In this document: piece after piece, positions 5,549 through 6,389 of the stretch
How positions within the stretch are numbered: position 1 is the first letter of the stretch
Layout of the letters: every line of letters starts with the position of its first letter
Translations under genes and position numbers: made by a program
DNA from: CAKSUT01 sp045542335
Lineage (GTDB): Bacteria; Bacillota; Clostridia; Oscillospirales; CAG-382
DNA length: 6,389 nt
Direction of reading: 5' to 3'
NCBI GenBank assembly: GCA_045542335.1
Contig: JAZQKV010000050.1
Location: 1-6,389 of the forward strand
The notes under the pieces: generated by a model
The model's input: the letters and a program-made list of their open reading frames with translations, nothing else
What the model was told of the DNA's origin: nothing
The model's database searches: none

Positions 5549-6389
5549 TTATTTATATTTAATACTGCCACTTCCAAGCTTTTCCACACTGTAAACCACA
5601 TGAGCAGATGAATTTACATCACGTCTTAAAGCAATTACAACAATGTTAAACAACAGTATAGACAACATCATCGCAAAATACGCAATCACAAGAGGAACAG
5701 TAAAACTCATATTTGCCGCTATCAGATTCATTCCACCATTTGCAACAAACATAAAGCCACAAAAGACAAGAACAAGAATATTTATTACACTAACAATATC
5801 AATAATGCAAGATGAAGGCTTAAGCTTTTCAGCAAAAGCAAGAACGTCAGTACAATTCTTACACATCGAATAAGCCAGTCCCAACGAAACAATATTCAAA
5901 ATCATAAGAAAATTATAAACAACAAATCCTGCACCAAGTATATTGTCCATTTTAGGAAAAGCTGAAGTTGCAAAAACAAAACCGTCTACTGCCACCAAAG
6001 CCAAAACAAAAACAATACACATTAAAACTATGCCAATTTTTACCGCATTGAGACTGCCAATTATAGTTTTAGCCGTACCCTCAGAATTCGAGGAAAAATA
6101 AAGTACACATGCTCCGATTATATTCACAATCAAAGGCAATACAGCAATCCCAAGAATGATAAACAATACGTTAACAGGCAATATCAGAGGAGCATTTAAA
6201 AGGCCTGAAGCAAAAGTTATCTGCGCACCTGTCACCTTCATCGAAACAAAATTAAACAAAGCAAGAAAAGAAGCTATAACAAATACAAGGCTAAACATAG
6301 CTGCAATCGGGATAATCACCGACGAAGCGTTTTTTGAAATTATTTCGTCATCCTCCGGCACCGGTACAGCATTTCCAAAATCATCTGAT
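5549..6389 (-). CDS. Integral membrane protein of unknown function, N-terminus outside window
   Basis: I do not recognise the family. The frame is open to the window edge with 279 residues visible, ending at TAA 5551-5549. The only early internal start candidate, GTG at 6361, has no ribosome binding site, and the codons before it (SDDFGNAVP) read on without a stop, so the true start is probably outside. Counting from the edge, an acidic hydrophilic segment (PEDDE at 11-15) precedes about six hydrophobic helices near 23-47, 70-97, 115-138, 150-175, 195-215 and 228-254. The chain ends with RR at 255-256 and a basic tail (KYK), which suggests a cytoplasmic C-terminus. Four cysteines lie at 94, 124, 176 and 179, with C176/C179 in a CKNC motif after the fourth helix. 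No transporter, enzyme or channel signature was seen. A soluble or zinc-ribbon domain could precede the visible part. Confidence 0.85.
   Translation of the reverse strand, partial: SDDFGNAVPVPEDDEIISKNASSVIIPIAAMFSLVFVIASFLALFNFVSMKVTGAQITFASGLLNAPLILPVNVLFIILGIAVLPLIVNIIGACVLYFSSNSEGTAKTIIGSLNAVKIGIVLMCIVFVLALVAVDGFVFATSAFPKMDNILGAGFVVYNFLMILNIVSLGLAYSMCKNCTDVLAFAEKLKPSSCIIDIVSVINILVLVFCGFMFVANGGMNLIAANMSFTVPLVIAYFAMMLSILLFNIVVIALRRDVNSSAHVVYSVEKLGSGSIKYK

Noticed and set aside
6359..6361. GTG as the start of the membrane protein gene.
   Set aside because: There is no ribosome binding site at proper spacing, and the frame stays open to the window edge, so the gene is better treated as partial.

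Overview
The window is AT-rich DNA with strong AGGAG-type ribosome binding sites, a Spo0A-type regulator gene and a PyrR-type attenuator. Together these point to a low-GC member of the Firmicutes, most likely class Clostridia (inference; no rRNA or other phylogenetic marker is present). All recognised genes lie on the minus strand, so biological order runs from high to low coordinates.

Layout in transcription order. (1) 6389-5549: the 3' part of an unrecognised integral membrane protein gene with about six membrane segments, closed by a good intrinsic terminator at 5540-5501. (2) 5500-4853: a long, very AT-rich non-coding stretch. I read it as the control region of the next gene. It holds two exact 0A-box heptamers and one near match, a TTGAAA/TAGAAT promoter, and two dyads in the predicted leader. 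(3) 4852-4010: a 280-residue Spo0A-family response regulator. Its DNA-binding half is well conserved, but its receiver domain departs from the family at two usually invariant positions. (4) 3931-3899: a 12-bp inverted repeat, perhaps its terminator. (5) 3872-3706: a consensus promoter (TTGACA, 17 bp, TATAAT) followed by a leader with a PyrR-binding hairpin, an antiterminator pairing and an intrinsic terminator. (6) 3656-2391: pyrC, class I dihydroorotase. (7) 2324-1: carB, the large subunit of carbamoyl-phosphate synthase, cut by the window edge after 774 codons.

pyrC and carB form an operon for early steps of UMP synthesis, most likely controlled by uridine nucleotides through PyrR-dependent transcription attenuation. 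The small subunit gene carA, which usually sits directly before carB, is absent between pyrC and carB. The Spo0A-like gene has its own promoter and probably its own terminator, so its closeness to the pyrimidine operon looks like simple adjacency.

I found no tRNA, rRNA, mobile element or CRISPR array. The points most worth a second look are the PyrR leader with its compensated loop-closing pair, the altered Spo0A receiver, and the 0A-box-bearing upstream region.
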